Assembly: GCA_002404095.1 (NCBI GenBank)
Contig: DHJA01000132.1
Span: forward strand, 5,095 to 20,584
Direction of reading: 5' to 3'
Length of the DNA: 15,490 nt
Origin: Planctomycetaceae bacterium UBA4732
Lineage (GTDB): Bacteria > Planctomycetota > Planctomycetia > Gemmatales > Gemmataceae
In this document: in pieces, positions 13,698 to 15,490 of the stretch
Numbering within the stretch: the first letter of the stretch is position 1
How the letters are laid out: each line of letters opens with the position of its first letter
Made by a program: the position numbers and the translations under genes
Notes under the pieces: generated by a model
What the model saw: the letters and a program-made list of their open reading frames with translations, nothing else
Told to the model about the DNA's origin: nothing
The model's database searches: none

Positions 13698-14561
13698 TCA
13701 GCCTTGCACCACCGGGTTGCGCAGGACGCCCAACCCCGAAATCTCCACTTCCACCACGTCGCCGCCTTTGAGCCAGACCGGCGGCTTGCGGGCCATGCCG
13801 ACGCCCGGCGGCGTCCCCGTGAAAATGAGGTCGCCCGGCAATAGCGTCACCACCTGCGAAATGTAGGCCAGCGCCACGCCAGCCGTGAATATCATGTTGC
13901 GCGTGTTGCTGTCCTGCATCGTCTGCCCGTTGAGGCGCAAGCGGATCGTCAGATTGTGTACGTCGGGGATTTCATCGGGCGTAACCAGCCACGGTCCCAG
14001 CGGCGCGAAAGTGTCGAAAGTCTTGCCGGCCATCCACTGCTTGCCGTCCTTCTCCAGCTGCCAATCGCGCGCCGAAACGTCGTGGCCGATGGTGTATCCG
14101 GCCATATGCTCTAGCGCCGTCGCGGCGGTCAAGTGCCGGCCCTTTTTGCCGATGACAAGCACCAATTCGGCTTCGTAATCCACCTTTTTACTCACGGCCG
14201 GCAAGATGATCGGCTCGTCCGCGCCGATTAACGCCGTGGCGAACTTGCTAAACAGCACCGGCTCGCTGGGGATCTTGGCCCCGGTTTCGGCGGCATGGTC
14301 GCTATAGTTCAGGCCCATGCAAATGATTTTGGGCGGATCGATAATGGGCGGCAGTAGCTTGACGCTTGCCGCGGGGATGCGCGCCACGCCGGATCGCGCC
14401 GCCGCATCCTTCGCGGCCTGGAGCATCGCCGGCCCGCCCTCCAAGAGTTGGCGAACATTGGTCGGCAGGGCGGCGTCGGCGGCGTGGAGGTCGATGTAGA
14501 CGTCGACTAGGAGTACGGCCGCGCGCGGGCCGTTCGGGGTCTGAATCGTGGCTAATCGCAT
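13698..14561 (-). CDS. Fumarylacetoacetate hydrolase family protein
   Basis: The 287-residue protein is typical of FAHD-type enzymes, which hydrolyse, decarboxylate or hydrate acylpyruvate-like compounds with Mg2+ or Ca2+. It has the N-terminal lid-like domain (1-75), then ICMGLNYSDHAAE (80-92, with H89), the metal ligands E130 and E132 in DYEAELVLVIG, D161 in GHDVSARDWQ, KTFDTFAPLGP (180-190) and the loop FTGTPPGVG (247-255). All key positions are present, so it should be active. The substrate cannot be read from the sequence; degradation of aromatic or keto acids is the usual context. A good ribosome site (AGGAGA) precedes it and overlaps the stop codon of the DUF58 gene, only 12 bases upstream, suggesting co-expression. 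It lies opposite the lipoprotein gene. Confidence 0.92.
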   Translation of the reverse strand: MRLATIQTPNGPRAAVLLVDVYIDLHAADAALPTNVRQLLEGGPAMLQAAKDAAARSGVARIPAASVKLLPPIIDPPKIICMGLNYSDHAAETGAKIPSEPVLFSKFATALIGADEPIILPAVSKKVDYEAELVLVIGKKGRHLTAATALEHMAGYTIGHDVSARDWQLEKDGKQWMAGKTFDTFAPLGPWLVTPDEIPDVHNLTIRLRLNGQTMQDSNTRNMIFTAGVALAYISQVVTLLPGDLIFTGTPPGVGMARKPPVWLKGGDVVEVEISGLGVLRNPVVQG

Positions 14562-14573
14562 CGTATATCTCTC

Positions 14574-15461
14574 CTATCCCAGCCGCGACCGCTTCTCCAG
14601 GTACGCCGCCAGGAACTGGTCGTAAGGTTCCTTGGTGTTTGCTAGGTGGTAGCTGACGTTTCGCTCGAAGCACGCGGCCTTGATCCCGTCGATGAACTGG
14701 TTGATCCGCGTCAGATAGCGATTGCGCAAACTTTTGGGATTGGCCGTCACGCGGCCGACCCCTTCCATGTCCTTGAACCGTGTCAGTCGGTCGTAGGGAA
14801 ACGTCAACTCCGCGTCGTCCATGATATGGATGACGATGACTTCGTGACCATTGTGACGGAAATGTTGTAGGCCGTTGGCGATCTTTTCTTCATCGTCGAT
14901 GAGGTCGCTAAGCAAGACGACCAGGCCGCGCCGCGGGATGCGCTCGGCCATGTCATGCAGCACGGCGCCGACGTCCGTGTCTTCTTTGCTGTACGAATGG
15001 TCGAGCAGGTCGAGAATGCGGCGGAACTGAGTCTTTCGCGCCTTGGGCGGTAGGTATTGTCGCACTTCCGAATCGAACAGGACAAGGCCGACCGCATCGT
15101 TCTGGTGGAGCATCAAGTACGACAAGGCGGCGGCGAGATAGCTGGCGTAGCCGAGTTTGCTGAGATCGCCGCTCTTGAAAGCCATCGACTTCGAGCAATC
15201 GACGAGGATGTGAGCGCGGAGGTTTGTTTCGTCCTCGAACAGCTTGACGTGGTACTTGTCGGTGCGCGCCAGGATTTTCCAGTCGATGGCGCGTGGGTCG
15301 TCGCCGGGCGTGTAGGGGCGATGGTCGAGGTACTCGACCGAGAAGCCGTGGTAGGGGCTGCGGTGGCGGCCGGTCAAAAACCCCTCCACGACTTGGCGCG
15401 CTACCAGTTCCATGTGGCCCACGCGCGCAAGCCCTTCGGGGTCGAAGTATTTTTGAGTCAT
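14574..15461 (-). CDS. DUF58 / vWA-like protein
   Basis: The 295-residue protein is a DUF58 member. The diagnostic motif YTPGDDPRAIDWK (50-62) is present. The central domain is von Willebrand A-like with a complete DxSxS MIDAS motif (D88, S90, S92 in VDCSKSM), followed by a second acidic strand (VVLLSDLIDDEEK). There is no signal peptide or membrane segment, so it is probably cytosolic. Members commonly lie beside MoxR-type AAA ATPases and act in complex assembly or maturation; the expected MoxR gene would lie beyond the right edge, upstream on this strand. The start has the site gaggga about 7 bases upstream. The C-terminus LEKRSRLG ends at a TAG that forms part of the next gene's ribosome site. 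Confidence 0.92.
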   Translation of the reverse strand: MTQKYFDPEGLARVGHMELVARQVVEGFLTGRHRSPYHGFSVEYLDHRPYTPGDDPRAIDWKILARTDKYHVKLFEDETNLRAHILVDCSKSMAFKSGDLSKLGYASYLAAALSYLMLHQNDAVGLVLFDSEVRQYLPPKARKTQFRRILDLLDHSYSKEDTDVGAVLHDMAERIPRRGLVVLLSDLIDDEEKIANGLQHFRHNGHEVIVIHIMDDAELTFPYDRLTRFKDMEGVGRVTANPKSLRNRYLTRINQFIDGIKAACFERNVSYHLANTKEPYDQFLAAYLEKRSRLG

Positions 15462-15490
15462 CGAACGTCCCTCGGCGAGCCGGGTCGCGT

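Overview
The window reads as a planctomycete-type chromosomal segment. That call rests on family recognition from memory, not on a search. The signs are a 1548-residue secreted PQQ-type propeller protein, a 24-residue-repeat LRR protein with a signal peptide, a DUF58 protein of the kind found in MoxR operons, and intergenic gaps filled with several unrelated palindromic repeat families. The nature of the first gene suggests the sequence may come from a metagenome assembly.

Layout: 1-1449 is an open frame joining a glycosyltransferase-like N-terminal part to the C-terminal two thirds of methylisocitrate lyase (PrpB). It is followed at 1560-2678 by a complete citrate/2-methylcitrate synthase (PrpC). 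The original locus was therefore probably a prpB-prpC methylcitrate-cycle pair, with the 5' end of prpB replaced by foreign sequence. After a repeat-rich gap (2679-3029) comes a small membrane protein (3030-3509) that is laid out like an integron gene cassette. A well-formed attC-like site lies directly behind its stop codon (3519-3614), and a 7-base box 17 bases before its start codon is the exact complement of the attC outer box.

Next are an LRR protein (3654-5015), a GC-rich VapBC-like toxin-antitoxin pair (5226-5842, the toxin apparently starting at CTG in a CTGA overlap), and an 890-base non-coding stretch. That stretch holds a degenerate second attC-like structure, a cluster of palindromic repeats with an exact 74-base tandem duplication, and a hairpin-rich leader. 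The leader precedes the large propeller protein (6736-11382). Then follow a small soluble histidine kinase without a sensor domain (11693-12457), a small beta-rich hypothetical protein (12582-12821) and a lipoprotein with an alpha/beta-hydrolase-like fold whose nucleophile serine is glycine (12872-13690). The right end is on the minus strand: a DUF58 protein (14574-15461) and, translationally close behind it, a fumarylacetoacetate-hydrolase-family enzyme (13698-14561). The latter converges on the lipoprotein gene with only 7 bases between stop codons.

How the genes work together: prpB/prpC form a propionate (2-methylcitrate) pathway pair. VapB/VapC form a toxin-antitoxin pair. DUF58 and the FAH-family gene look co-transcribed but have no obvious shared pathway. 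The rest look like single-gene units separated by palindromes. The most interesting element is the solitary cassette-plus-attC arrangement at 3007-3614. The biggest caution is the chimeric first gene.
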